DNA from: Lichenostomus cassidix | Taxonomy: Eukaryota; Chordata; Aves; Passeriformes; Meliphagidae | DNA: 64,000 nucleotides | Reading direction: 5' to 3' | NCBI GenBank assembly: GCA_008360975.2 | Contig: CM039182.1 | Location: 31,111,566-31,175,565, forward strand | In this document: positions 38,778 through 50,690 of the stretch, one piece after another | Layout: each line of letters begins with the position of its first letter | Numbering within the stretch: position 1 is the stretch's first letter | The notes under the pieces: model-generated | Databases searched by the model: none | What the model was told of the DNA's origin: nothing | The model's input: only the letters and a program-made list of their open reading frames with translations | Program-made: the position numbers and the translations under genes

Positions 38778-41700
38778 GTAATATTGCACCCTGTACACAG
38801 GAATTTTTACCATTTTTTCATTTTTTATCCAAATATTTCTATAAACTTGGAGGTTGTGACACTGGAGATTTTATAGTGCTGAATGGAACTAGGCATGAGA
38901 TAGGCTTCCAACACAGCTGGGTACAGTGTCTACAATTTCTTCTTTAAAACAGAAATTAATTTTCTTAAGGGTAGACTTCTGGATGCTTTTTCCTAATCAT
39001 GTGTCTGAATTATTTAGAATTGTCACATGTGGAGAAACATTCAGCTGGCTCTTGAAAAATATTTTGAGTGAATGAACTAAATTCACTAAATTTAAGTGAA
39101 TAAAATAAATTTGGATAAAGTGAAACAAAATACCCCACCAACATTGCCCAAAATAAAAAATATTTTTTTTTAAGTTTTTTTTCACATCTAGTAAACAGAA
39201 CTATCAGTTCTGTAATCTTTTTTTTCTCTGAGTGTTAAGATGTAATTTATGTGCAGTTCTGGTGTAGATAAAAAACCAGTTGACTCTACTCAAGAGAATA
39301 TTTATTTCTGTGCTTTTTGTAGACAGCTTTTTTTTGGTAATTTTCAAAATTTTAATGTTAATTCATGGCTATAAATATCTGTGAACTAGGAAAATTAGGT
39401 TTTCTGAGAGATTTAATCCCCTTCTAACATAAATTTAAATAAAGAGGTACTCTATCGTATTATGTAGTTGGCATTGCTGCCTGCTGGCTACAGCACTTAA
39501 CTGGCAGGAGGGCAGCCAGATTCTGTCTCTTCTCCTTCCTGTTTACCCTGCAGCTTTGTGGAGCAGAGAGACATTGATTAAATTCCCCTTGAAGTGAGGG
39601 CGCTGGTGAAGCCAGGTCTGACCCCACAGGTGTGTGCCCAGCGCCAGGTGCAGATGTCATAGGTGCCCTGGGATGACTTTCTTCACCATCCTGATCCAGA
39701 AAGGATTCTCCTAGCTGGGTCCCTGCCATTTCCCTGTGCTCCTGGCACCTGTGTACCCACGAGCTTGCTGGCTTTGCCCAGATGCACATGATTAGAAGGT
39801 GGGCTCAGCCCCCCCAGGGGTATAAGTTTGCTGGCCACAGGCAGCTTGGAGCTGCTGTATGGCAATTTTGGCAGGGTGTTAAGGAGAGAGATTGCTGCAT
39901 GTGTGATGAATGGTTTCTTTGGATAAGGTATTACTTAAACAGGCAAATTTTCTGAAACAGACCCAAATATTAAAGTTGTTAAAATAATAAATAACAAATA
40001 AAAATAATGTAATGATATATATATATTAATGCAGTGGTATATTAATAATACTTATAAGAAAATTATTAGTGGAATATAGAGATTTACTGTTCTATTAGGT
40101 GGGCTGGGAAGTATATTCTCTGTGTGTCCATACATTGATTTTTTTTGCAAGTATATATCTTTATCTAGGTAATTAAAAACCCAGAGCAATGGCCATAAAC
40201 CAGAGCTGAGCTTAATGAATGGCACATGCTTAGTTCATGCAGAAGTCTCTTAAAGTTGTTCATGCCTTTGGACTGAAATCCTGGTACTGCTTTCAAATTC
40301 ATAGCAAAGCTTCCCATGTCTCAGGGTCAGGACTTGCTCTACAGTACTTCTGAATTTCATTGCTCCTAGAAAAGTCTCTTATGATTCACTCTAAATTCCT
40401 GCTGATCCCTGCACAAAGCTGCCTCAGAAAGGAGAAGTGAATGGCAGTAGTGATCTACTGCTACCTTTTTTCTTCTGAAGCACCAGGAAGATCTGAAGTG
40501 TCATTGTCTGTAGGAGATGTGGATTCAAGACACCCCTTCCGAGGGTGTAGTTTGCCTTTACCTCTGGAGGATTCCCTGCATACTCACTATATAAACATAA
40601 ATGTTGAGGTGCTTGAACAACAGTTTCAAGCTGTAACAGAGTACAGCAATTACCATATTTGATCAGATGTAGAATGTGAGAGGGTTTGGATTGATCCATT
40701 TTTGAGCTGATGAGTGCTTCCTTAGTGACTTAACTGACTTATGACAAAAGCAGCCTTTCTAGCACAGTTCTGAATGAGCATTCTGTATTGCAAATTTACT
40801 GACTTTCCAGCTTATTGCCAAGGAAAGCACAGTCAATGAGTATTAGTTTTCAAGTTTGAGCCTCTTTTCCCCATGCATGCAATCTTAGTGTTGACAGCAA
40901 AAGTACAGGTGAAATACCAAGCACCAATTACTGCACTGGTTTTACTGTCATTGCAAAAATATTTATTTTCCAGGTTCTTCAGAAACTATTTGCCTTTGGG
41001 TTTTACAGTCCTAATTGGGAGCTTTATCAAACAATAGCTGTCATCTCACAGCTAATTTATTTTTCAGAAACTTCAAGGCTCGTGCTGTTAACTTCATGAT
41101 ATATGAATAGTGTCCACATATTTCCAGGAACAAGCCTTACATGCTTCTGGATAGGCAGGTATGTGTTTGGTTAAAATGTGAATGGAATTGCTCAAAAACC
41201 AGAGCAGAACAATGATCTGGTTTGTGATGTGAGCAGAGGGGTCTGATCCCAGAGGATCAAAGTATGCTTAGCTTTCAGGGCAAAAATGTAGGCTTCTCAG
41301 ACTGTCTTAAATGGATTCTTGATGAGTTAAATATATATATTCTTAAAGCTGAATATATTCTAATTTGGTCACAGAACTAAATCTAAATTCCTTTACTTGT
41401 CTTGGAAAAGTGCAATAGTTTATCCTGTCATGGATTTTGTGTATCTATGAGTGCGCTTGTACTGTGTATTTAAAAAAAACTCAAACAAAATCCAGGTTAC
41501 TTGAGGGATGGAGTGAGTTAGAAAGGAAGAAGATTCTTAAATTTTGATATGCCTATCCGAAGGTGCTGGATTTTCTTTAATGTCCGCCTTGACTACTGAT
41601 AGTTCTATTTGTGTGTTTATTTTTCAAGTGGTTTGCAAGAAAAGAGATATGCAGACAAGCTGAAAAGAAAAAAATTCTCAGAGATCATTATTATTTAACA

Positions 41701-42559
41701 TATTTAGCAAAGTGACAAGTGTTGCATGTAACATGTTGCATGTTGCTGTTTGTGTTGCTAATGGAACAAAGCAGGAAGTGCTGGAGCTCTCCCTTTAGAG
41801 CCAGCATGAGCTTGCATTAATATGCACCTCTATTTTCCACTCTGCTATTATTTTTCCAAAAGTTCTTATCTGTGAACATGGTTAATTACCTTGAGTATTA
41901 AGAGAGTGCAACTGTGCTATAGAAAATGACTGTTATTCTGTAGCCTGATACTTGTGGTAGCCATGGATTAAGACAAAATAATTAAATGTAACAATGATTT
42001 AGAGTCAAAAGATACAGTTTGCTTAGTGAGCCGACTTCAGGTATTTGAGTAGCTGAAGTTTGATGAACATAATAACCTTCTTAATGATAACACATAGATA
42101 TAATTTGGCTTTGGAAAAACTCGTTAAGATCTTTATTTAACAGGAGGGTTAACAGGATGAAACAGCATAAAAGTAAGGGGCAATATAGGTGGCTATCCCT
42201 CTTACTAAGCTTCTTAAACAAAGGTGTCACTAGTACACACATGTATTGATTTTGCAGTGGTACATTTGCATTGTATCTTAAACTGTTATTTAAAATCAAT
42301 CTGTATTTCTAAGCAAATGCTTCAGTTGCTAACTCAGTTTCTGTAAAAAAAAACCAAAAAACAACTATCACTGTTAATAGCATTGATCATTGCTCATTGG
42401 TTAAAACTGTACTGAAAAATCTCCATAGTGTGTTCAGTGACAGAGGTGAGCTACGTGTTTAGCGCTACCATTGCTGTCCATTAGATTTTTCTCCCCTTGG
42501 AAAAATATTCACATTTTACTTTTTTCTCTCTCTTTTTTTTTTTTTTTTAATATTGCAAG

Positions 42560-42670
42560 GGTCTGAAGATGATTATACTGAATTTAAAGCCAAAACCCTG
42601 AATCCAGATGTGTTGTCTCAGTTCTTTTGCAGGATTTCATGACTGTTCTAGTTTAGAATCTGTGTTCAAA
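42560..42670 (+). pseudogene. DNAH11: DNAH11 relic exon: tail, frameshifted
   Basis: A long T tract and the acceptor TATTGCAAG precede the frame SEDDYTEFKAKTLNPD, matching 'ESDYVAFKSKTLDFD'. The match continues one frame over as SSFAGFHDCSSLESVFK, matching 'CEGFFNCNGLEAAFK'. The donor is AAA|GTCAGT. The shift near 42612 implies loss of roughly five bases. Confidence 0.8.
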
Positions 42671-43184
42671 GTCAGTACCCATATACATAAACTGTTCATT
42701 TATTATTAGGAAAACAGTTTTGTGCGTTGCTTAAATTATACTTTAGTTTAGCTATTTGTGAATTGATTGCCTTGGAATACTGACATAAGTATTGCAGCTG
42801 GGAATCAAACTGTGTTCTGATTGTATTCTTGCTTTATACGGGTTCTTTCCAGAAGTTAACCTGTAGCTAAAGCCAGATTCAAAATGTAATTCAAAGAAAC
42901 AGATTTTCAGCTCACTCACATTCTGTATTTTGCACTTGTCTGCACGAGACACAGAGAACCCATGGACGGCAGGTGTGTCCAGGCTCTCCATCCAGTGTAG
43001 CATGTGGTTAACCAGTTGGAGCATGTTTCTGCATTAGAGTATATTATTCTGACACTGGAATAAAGAAGATGTAAGATAGGAAATAACTGATTAGAAACAG
43101 TTCTTCAAAATGTGGTCTAGGAGTTTTCATATGTCAAATATGAGTGAATGAAATCATGTTATTAAGAAAGAGGTTAGAGTTCAA

Positions 43185-43665
43185 ATGTTCAAATGAGTGG
43201 TTGTCCTGAAAGGCACAAGGCTATGAAATCTCACACTTCAATCAGCCTTGATGAGGCCTCTAGTGGAGTGTTGTGCTCAGGTGTAGGCATTACACTTCAG
43301 GAAAAAGGATCTGTTGATAGTCATTGAGGCTGAAGAAGAGAGAGAACGTGCATAAATCTTCAAATACATTAAAGATTTCTGCACACAGGAATGAAATAGT
43401 CTATTCTCTACACCCAGAACATGCTGAACTTAATTTAAAGTGTATAAAGTTCAAGTCTGATGATTGGGAAAACTACTTCATGCCAAGCATAATGAATTGC
43501 TAGAACAGATTGCTAGGGTAGGTGACAGGCTCTTCATCACTGAAAAATCTTCCAGAGCGAGCTAGAAAAAAACTTTTCTGCAAATTGTGTAGGTATAGAA
43601 AATCTCTTCTCGGGGCAGGAATATGGACTAATTACTCTTGAAGTCCCTTTTAGACATGTATTTAG
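43185..43665 (+). mobile_element. diverged CR1-like LINE fragment
   Basis: Old sense-strand LINE remnant with wording typical of CR1 3' ORF2, such as GTGTTGTGCTCAGGTGTAGG and GCATTACACTTCAGGAAAAA. No tail was recognised at its 3' edge. Confidence 0.55.
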
Positions 43666-44221
43666 ACCTTTGTATTATACTCAAGCTTTGGCAAAGTATC
43701 GCAAATTAGTTGTGATAAGTATAAGGCAATAATAATGAATAATTATCTACTAATTTTGAAGAAATTAATTTTCTTTAGGTTGACACTTTTGGCATTGTTA
43801 GCAATTAAATTAGTGTCTTGCATTTAATGTTTACCCTGTTTCTTTCCAAACTTGTTTTCTCGTTGATTTCAGATAACACATCCATTATTACATCTACTCT
43901 TTAAAAAGACAGATAACTTGTTTTAACTTTATCAATAAGAAAGGAAGGCAACTTAGAGAAATCACTTCTGTGTGCCACTTTTTTAGTAAGCTTTTACATG
44001 AGTAGGTGCTATGGTTTAAGTTATCACAACAAGCAGGCACTTTTCTCCCTCTAGAAAACATTAAAATTTTTATTAAAATTTTATTGACTTGAAATTTTTA
44101 TGAGACCCAGGAGGGAGAGCCCAGTGACTTATGAGAGAGGATATATCTGAGGAAAAAAAAGGGGAAGGAAGAAAAAAGGAAAATACAAGTTAGAAAAGTG
44201 CAGGGTAGGATTTCACTTAAG

Positions 44222-44277
44222 AGGTGAACTCAGTGATCCTTCTGAGTCACTTCCAACCCAAAATATTCCATGATTTA
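44222..44277 (+). repeat. CR1 LINE 3' terminal stub
   Basis: AACTCAGTGATCCTTCTGAG followed by TCACTTCCAACCCAAAATAT and CCATGATT. This is a diverged sense CR1 end of about 55 bp. Confidence 0.65.
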
Positions 44278-44580
44278 GAAAGTATCAAGACTGTGGTGTA
44301 TATGTCCGGATCCGGAAAGCCTAGTTTAATACTTTCTAGGATCTGAGATAATCTGTCATCCCTTAGCATTCTAGAATTCATCTGTTGTGGACAATTTAAG
44401 AGCATATTTAGAAATATGTGTCCTGTTGGTAAGCACATGGCACACACCAACAGCATAGCTTCATACAGAGCCAATCTCTGTACTTCAGAAACATTCTGGA
44501 TGAGATTTCATGTTGAGAGTATTACAGAAAGAGAACTCTAATGCTTACATTACTTTTTCTCTTTTTATTTTCTGTTCAAG

Positions 44581-44715
44581 CTTTTAACCATCTTGGAAGG
44601 TTTTTAAAAAAAACCTTGTCTGTGGAGATAATTAGCCCAAATTGCAACATTTCATTACAAATGTTTGGTGAAGAACTGGATAACTGCAAACGGACATGAT
44701 GAACACACTAAAAAG
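44581..44715 (+). pseudogene. DNAH11: DNAH11 relic exon: tail, stop and frameshift
   Basis: Acceptor TTTTCTGTTCAAG, then LLTILEGF and an in-frame TAA at 44605-44607, corresponding to 'LLTIFGNFLEKP'. The match continues in a second frame as VEIISPNCNISLQMFGEELD and NCKR (family: '[24 protein letters not shown]'), then hits TGA TGA. The donor is AAAAG|GTATTG. The length of 135 bp is close to the expected 138. Confidence 0.85.
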
Positions 44716-44911
44716 GTATTGAACAATTCAAAAATAAAAGTTTAATTTCCTGTGGGTTCGAAATACCTTAATTTATAGGCTAATAAGCAGGGGATGAGGA
44801 GGAGGTTAGAATTAAATAATGAACAAAAATATGCTGGTTACTTTGGGAAAGCTTAAATGGTCTAAAGAACTGAAGGAACAAATAAAGACATTTTGGTCCT
44901 CCTTTTCATAG

Positions 44912-45025
44912 GAGTCCATAAACAGTTTTGCTGTTCTTTGGGGACAAGGCTTTCAAAGATACTTATGGAGGATCTGGACATCCAAGTTATTTGATAGCTG
45001 TGCCCTGTCTCTTCCTCTTGTCCTG
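44912..45025 (+). pseudogene. DNAH11: possible DNAH11 relic exon (weak)
   Basis: After a good acceptor (GGTCCTCCTTTTCATAG) the translation contains VLWGQGFQRYLWRIWTS. This resembles the dynein tail motif 'KWAQQVLQRLQMFWSNF', and it sits where that exon should be, just before the next relic. The 3' boundary is unknown. Confidence 0.45.
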
Positions 45026-45408
45026 ATCCTAAGTAAACATGTTTTCAGGTGGGAGAACAGAGCATGGAAGCTCCTGTGAGAACTTTGGACACACATGAAT
45101 TAAATTGTTGAAGAATAACAATTCCAATGTTGAAAACTGACATAACTAACAGCGTGCAAGGAGGAGGCATGAATTCCTTTCCCCACCCAAGTTTTAATTG
45201 TGTCCAGTGTTCTCACTTCTTGATTTATGCATGTTTTCCCCTCTAGTTCAACTTAGTAAAACTATAGAGAGACTAAAAATGGACAGCATATATAGAATTT
45301 AATCTAAAAATGAAAAATATGGACAACAAAACTTTCCACCAAAATTTGGTCATGAGGTGCTATCAGTAAAAGAAAAAATATTATTAGTTGATCGTTTTTT
45401 CCTTGCAG

Positions 45409-45514
45409 ATTCCTAGAAAGTCCAGAAACTACCTTTATTTCTCAGAAACATGTGGAGAAGTTGAAATCTCTTGACCAATATGAAGATCAGACCTACAGTA
45501 TATGGAAAGTTCAG
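45409..45514 (+). pseudogene. DNAH11: DNAH11 relic exon: tail, open frame
   Basis: Acceptor TTTTTTCCTTGCAG. One base completes a codon, then FLESPETTFISQKHVEKLKS and LDQYEDQTYSIWKVQ, matching '[24 protein letters not shown]...IYNEW'. The donor is CAG|GTGGGT. No stop. Confidence 0.8.
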
Positions 45515-45727
45515 GTGGGTTAAATTTGTCAGTTAAATTTGAACCAAACTTTAACTAAGCATAATCCCCAAAACAGACTCCTGATGGTGAATTTTGATCC
45601 TAAAGTATGTACTTAGAACTGTAACTAATTATACCACTGATGTTTTCCTTTGACTTCAGAGTCAGAAAATTACAGTAATCCTCCAGGGTATGAATGAATC
45701 TTAAAATCTTAAGCCTTACATATTTTT

Positions 45728-46205
45728 ATAGAATAATACAGTCATTCAGGTTGGAAAAGACCTCTGGCATCATCAAGTACAACCTTAAACCCAGCACTTC
45801 CAAGTCCACCATTAAACCGAGTCCCTAAGTGCCATATCTAAGTTCCTTTCAAACACCTTCAGGGATGGTGACTCCACCACTTCCCTGGACAGCCTGTTCC
45901 AATGCTTGACAGCCCTTCCAGTGAAGAATTTTTTCCCTAATATGCAGTCTAAACCTCCCCTAGCACAACCTGAGGTCACTTTCTCTTGTTCTGTCACTTG
46001 CTACCTGGAAGAAAATACTGACCTTGTTACAGACTCCTTTCAGGGAGTTGTAGAGAGTGACAAGGTCTGTCCCAAGCCTCCTTTTCTCCAGGCTGAACAA
46101 CCCCAGCTCTGTCAGCTGCCTCTCATCAAGCTTGTTGTCTATGTTTTCCAGTCAGGAAACCTAGTTGCTCTATACCTGCTCAGGTGTTCTTACTTTAAAC
46201 ACCAA
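45728..46205 (-). mobile_element. CR1 LINE fragment, antisense
   Basis: Begins ATAGAATAATACAGTCATTC with AGGTTGGAAAAGACCTCTGG, then ACTTCCCTGGACAGCCTGTT and CTTTTCTCCAGGCTGAACAA. It is a 5'-truncated antisense CR1 between two relic exons. The 105-codon plus-strand frame here is repeat-derived. Confidence 0.95.
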
Positions 46206-46524
46206 AGGAAGTCATTACTGTAGTAAATGGTTTCCCCAGAGACACATGGAGGAATGTGATAACAACAGCTAACTCTTACCCTGTAAAATGCAGTGGTTCT
46301 TTTAATTTTTCATGCTTCAGAAAGCCCTGAAATTCCTACTCCTGAATTGCTGAATACTAATTTAATGATGTCTCCTGTATACATTCTCATACTGCAGTCA
46401 TTAAAATGATATTTTAATGCCTTTGTATCTGAGGTTAAATACAAAGTAAACAAAAAAGTCATTGTGTTGAGGCTTCTGAAAGGATAAATATAAGATGAAC
46501 TGTTTCTTCCTTCCTTTCCTCTAG

Positions 46525-46648
46525 ATAGAGGCTATATTGAGAGAGGTGAAATATTTCTTGGTGTTGAACCAATCCAACATTCCAGATTCTGCTTTAGCTA
46601 TATATTAGAAAAGGAATAATTTCACAAAACTTCCTGATTTTGGGATAA
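46525..46648 (+). pseudogene. DNAH11: DNAH11 relic exon: tail, in-frame TAG
   Basis: Acceptor TTCCTTTCCTCTAG, phase 0, then IEAILREVKYFLVLNQSNIP and DSALAIY, followed by TAG at 46606-46608, then KRN. The family sequence is '[30 protein letters not shown]'. The alignment is ungapped, so the stop falls on one codon of a well conserved run. A possible donor GTAAAG lies at 46649. Confidence 0.92.
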
Positions 46649-47898
46649 GTAAAGTGTGTGTATCTTTTCTTTTGTTCTTTAAAAACTTTGTTTCATGTGA
46701 ATGATGGAAAATCAGTTCCAAAAGAGATGTTGCATTTTGTTCTAATACGGCCTGTAGTGACTTTTTGCTAATTTTTTTTCTTAATAATGACCAAATCATG
46801 TTCACATTCATAACCCCCCTCCCAGAACCATACAGAAACTCCAGTGAGTGTCTGTGTTACTTTGCCTTCCATACCACAGATAGCAGTAGTTTGGGACTGT
46901 TTAAATATGGCTCCAAAATGTAGTATTTGATGGCTGTCCGGTGGTGCTGTCTTAAAGACAACCTCCTCCACCTTTTCTCTATATATTCTATCCCACACCC
47001 ATCCCAGTCAAAATTTTTCAGGCAAGTGAGATTTGGGGCAATTGCCTAAATTAAGCAAAATTTGGCGGTAAGAATAGATGGGAAAGCACAGCAACTCTGT
47101 AGTGTTTCCTACTGGCACTAAAAGAAGTGCTGTTAAGCTATTAAAGCAGCATCTGCATGTGAGAAACCTTTATTTAGTCTGTTTAGGGATATGCACTGCA
47201 CTGTAAATTCTGTTAAATAGAATTGGGTGAAACTTAAACTAATGTTTTTCATTAAATAATTATAACTTCCTTCCAGTTTCAGTGAGTTTTCCAGTCCCGT
47301 GATATTTCTCTTTCTGTGTCTGTCTGGTCTAGTATTTTTAGCAGGATTTTTGATGTGTACCTTTAGCTGGTTTTCTGGTTACTCTGAAGTGAGTCAGATT
47401 CAAGCTTCCCTTTCTTTCCCTTACTTTTCATACAGACAAAAACCACCTGTCAAAGTATCTTTCTATCCTGATGAAATTTTTTTTGCATGGTTTACTGATT
47501 TTTTTTACTAGAGATTTTGGGGAGATGTGTGGAATTAGAAAACTATTTCCTGGTCATCTTTACATATTTGAAAGTGTGTTAAAGCAGCAGGAGTAGAACT
47601 CTCTGGTTTACTGTATGGAAGATTCCCAACGTAATTAAAATTAAGTTTTATGTGATTACACATAAAATAACTGAATTCATTAAGTTCAAATAGTTTATAA
47701 TTACCAATGATGCCTATAATGAATTCTTTTACAGTTGAAAAAAATTCTAGTAAAAGCTGTAACATAGATTATAGTTTTAGTTAAATAATTCATCTGCTGT
47801 AATTTCATATTCATAAGAAGGTGTTGGAGTATTCTCACAGTTAATATACAGATTTTACTGGGATATTTCCACCATGTGTGACATTTTACTCCATTCAG

Positions 47899-48025
47899 AA
47901 GGAATTGCTGGAAGAAGGGAATGCCTTTAGGAGGAGAGCTGTGTCAGTATATCATGCAGTAACTCCTCTTCAGGCATTGCAGTTAATCAGTAGAAAATGC
48001 ACTTTACTTGATATATGTTGAATTC
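47899..48025 (+). pseudogene. DNAH11: DNAH11 relic exon: linker-proximal stem
   Basis: Acceptor ACTCCATTCAG, then KELLEEGNAFRRRAVSVYHA, VTPLQALQLISRKCTLLD and a TGA shortly after. It matches the family segment '[26 protein letters not shown]', with about three residues missing in its first part. The 3' end is not clear, since no convincing donor follows before similarity fades. Confidence 0.75.
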
Positions 48026-48308
48026 TGGGATCAGTATTTTTGTCTCTGTTTTTCCTAATAAGAACATAATCAGTGGCAATAATCAGGCATTACCTGTTCT
48101 TCGAAGCAGATGGAATTCAAAGAAAGATTTTAAATGGAAGCTCCCTTTCAGTTTGATGTAGAAAATCCATATGTTCACCTCCATAAGGTGATGAGGATTC
48201 TCAGAAAAACATATTTGCTTGTAATCTTTCAGTACAAAATTTAATGATATTTCAATGTAGATATTAAATATTTGTGAGTTGGGTTTTTTGGGTTTTTTAG
48301 TGGGTTTT

Positions 48309-48326
48309 TGTGTGTGTGTGTGTGTT
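48309..48326. repeat. (GT)n microsatellite
   Basis: Nine GT units within a T/G-rich stretch at about 48278-48355. Confidence 0.9.
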
Positions 48327-48885
48327 TGAGGGATTGCTTTGGAGGGTTTTTTTGTTTTACTGGTATATTTGACATTGTTGGTTTGGGGATTTTTATTTCA
48401 AGACACTGGTATAATTCTGGTGCCACCAAATTCAGGTTTCTTGTTTCTCTTCCAGTGTTGCATTTGGTCACTGGAAAAAAAATTCAGAATACTTTCTCCT
48501 GTTCTATTACACAGTCAGCATAATGTGCTCTTGAATAAAATAGCCTAAAGTGGACTGTTTAGTTTATCTTTTTTAAAACATTGTGAAGGGACTGTGCTAA
48601 CATTTATACCACTTTAAGAAGAAATGGTTTATTAAGAGATTTATTACAAGAATATAAATTAACTTCTTTCTATGCTTTTTTTGTATGGTTCGAATATAAA
48701 GTCCTTTGTATGTTTTTGGGTGCTTTCAGAAGCAATGCAAATGCAGCTTTGTAACCTCTTTGCAATAATTCTCTCAGCTTTTCTTATATTGAATCATATA
48801 TGCAGGATCTATAGATTTCACTGACAGGTTAAGTAAGCTCAATATACCTTACAACTGTACTTTGAGTGTTCTTTCCTACTTCCAG

Positions 48886-49048
48886 GCAAATCAAGAGCAT
48901 GAGATGCTGGAAAAAGAAATGTTTCAAATGCAGAAATCTATCTGCAGAACTATTTGAAGTATCTATTTTAGGCTACAAGCACATGAATCAATGTTGAAAA
49001 GAAGTGCAGTTGCTCAAGGAAGTGTGGAATATTCAAGTTTATATTAAT
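48886..49048 (+). pseudogene. DNAH11: DNAH11 relic exon: frameshift and TGA
   Basis: Acceptor CCTACTTCCAG, then ANQEHEMLEKEMFQMQKS (family 'ANEELEALEEEMLQMQES'). After about four extra bases the match continues one frame over as LFEVSILGYKHMNQC, then TGA at 48995-48997, then KEVQLLKEVWNIQVYI (family '[32 protein letters not shown]'). The TGA sits on a position that is arginine in the family, as expected from CGA to TGA. The donor is AAT|GTAAGA. At 163 bp it is four more than the expected 159. Confidence 0.92.
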
Positions 49049-49897
49049 GTAAGATTTTTCTTTAAATTACTCATACATTTAAATATATTTCAATGTTATA
49101 TTTTTAATTTGCTCCAGGAGATGCTATAGTTTTGATTTTTAAAAAAATTAAATACTGAAGACTTTACTATTCCTTTTGTTTTTGAAATTATAGTTGCTGT
49201 GTTTTAGGATACCCAGAGTAAAAATATCTGTTCCCAAGTCAACCAATTTCAAGATAATCCCAAAGCAAAACAAACTTTGTAGTTTCCTCTAGAGCTTTTT
49301 TTATACCAATAGCTTGCTTGATTAATAAAAATAACTGAGCAAAAATTCAGAAATCCATAAAATTCCTCTTCAGAACTCAGTATTGTACATTAGAAAACTC
49401 TACTTATTTAGAAGCAAAAGTCCAGACAAGTCATTTTACAGACCCATATGGGAAATCAGTCTTGCAAAGTTCTGTTTCTCTCAAGAAGCTGCTTTTCACA
49501 GACAAGGTTAAAAATATGTGCACTGGACCTTCTTTCCATAATTTTGTGTGTAGCACCCCCAGGAGGAGTTGCAGAGCAGCTTCCCCACATCTCCCAGGTG
49601 CACCTGTGTGTTATTTGTGGATACAGGTGTGTGTTTAATTGCTCAAGAAAGTTGTGCATGTGTGTTTTTATCAGATACTGAAGCATGAAACTGTTAAAGT
49701 GCTTGGCCTTTGGGCTGAATTTAGAGAAGATGGATTATTATGTGTGCTTGCTAAGTAATGGTGGTGTAGGAAAAAATTAAGGCCCACAAGCTATTGCTGT
49801 AGGATGGGCTTTCCTCTGCATCCATTTATCTGTTTTGTAGCAGAAGCTTGTCTTTACCAAATGTTGTTGATGCTTTTATCTGTACTTTTTGTTTCAG

Positions 49898-49981
49898 AGC
49901 AGCATTGATGATTGGGCTAAAACCCAGTGGAGAGAGATTAATGTGGAACAGATGGATGAGCAGCTCAGAAGGTTTGCCAAG
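49898..49981 (+). pseudogene. DNAH11: DNAH11 relic exon: open frame, GC donor
   Basis: Acceptor TTTTTGTTTCAG, phase 0, then [20 protein letters not shown] and EQLRRFAK, matching '[28 protein letters not shown]'. This is the most similar patch of the locus. It is 84 bp, exactly 28 codons. The exon-intron join reads AAG|GCAGGT, so the donor GT is GC, either a GC-AG intron or a splice-site mutation. Confidence 0.9.
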
Positions 49982-50554
49982 GCAGGTTCCATAGCTGTCT
50001 ATTTCTGCAATTTATCTGTCTCAGTGCCACCCCTTCCTCACTCTTCCCACCCACTTGGATGTTTTGGTGGGTTTATTACTCATGTCCAAACTGAATGTTC
50101 TGGAACATGCTTTGGTTTGGGGACTTTATTTTAAAACTTTATTTTTCTGAATGATTTTCCAGCCCCTGTGGAGTTATATGTAAAACCATGGTGTCACTTC
50201 TCTGAGCTGAGGCAGTATGTGAAATAAAAAAGAGGGTGGGGGTTTATGACAGACCCCTCTGACAACAATCATTTTTAGAGACAGGTGGAATTTGCAGAGG
50301 TTCATCTGCTCTGCTCACAAACAGCTCCAGAGGGTTGGGAGCTGCATGGAAGGTGCTCATTTTTAGAGAGGGCACTTTCTTTGATTGAAGTATCTTCTGT
50401 CCATTTTCAGTGTTTAAAGATATCTGCTGTTATGATATGCTATAATAATGGAGAATTTCTTATTTCTTAAGCTCTTGTTAGCTCTAGTTCCTCTGTTTGA
50501 TAAATTATTTTGATTAGTGTAGTTTTTCTGTTCTTTTTATTTTTCTAATTTCAG

Positions 50555-50690
50555 ATGGAAACCATTCAGAAAAGTAAATATGTGGTATATTTTATTAAAC
50601 AAGTGAAAAGCTGGAATAATAAATTAAATATGGCAGATTCTGTCATTTCCATTTGGATGGAATTTCAATGCACGTGGTACCTTCATCAAA
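50555..50690 (+). pseudogene. DNAH11: DNAH11 relic exon: linker, open frame
   Basis: Acceptor TTTTTCTAATTTCAG, then METIQKSKYVVYFIKQVKSW, NNKLNMADSVISIWMEFQCT and WYLHQ, matching '[38 protein letters not shown]'. A donor-like GTATTT follows at 50691, and weaker similarity may extend a few codons. The exons expected between this and the previous relic exon (about 130 residues) were not recognised in the 570-bp gap. Confidence 0.85.

Noticed and set aside
39470..39870. GC-richer patch with a 109-codon minus frame
   Set aside because: No family, repeat signature or splice structure that I could support.
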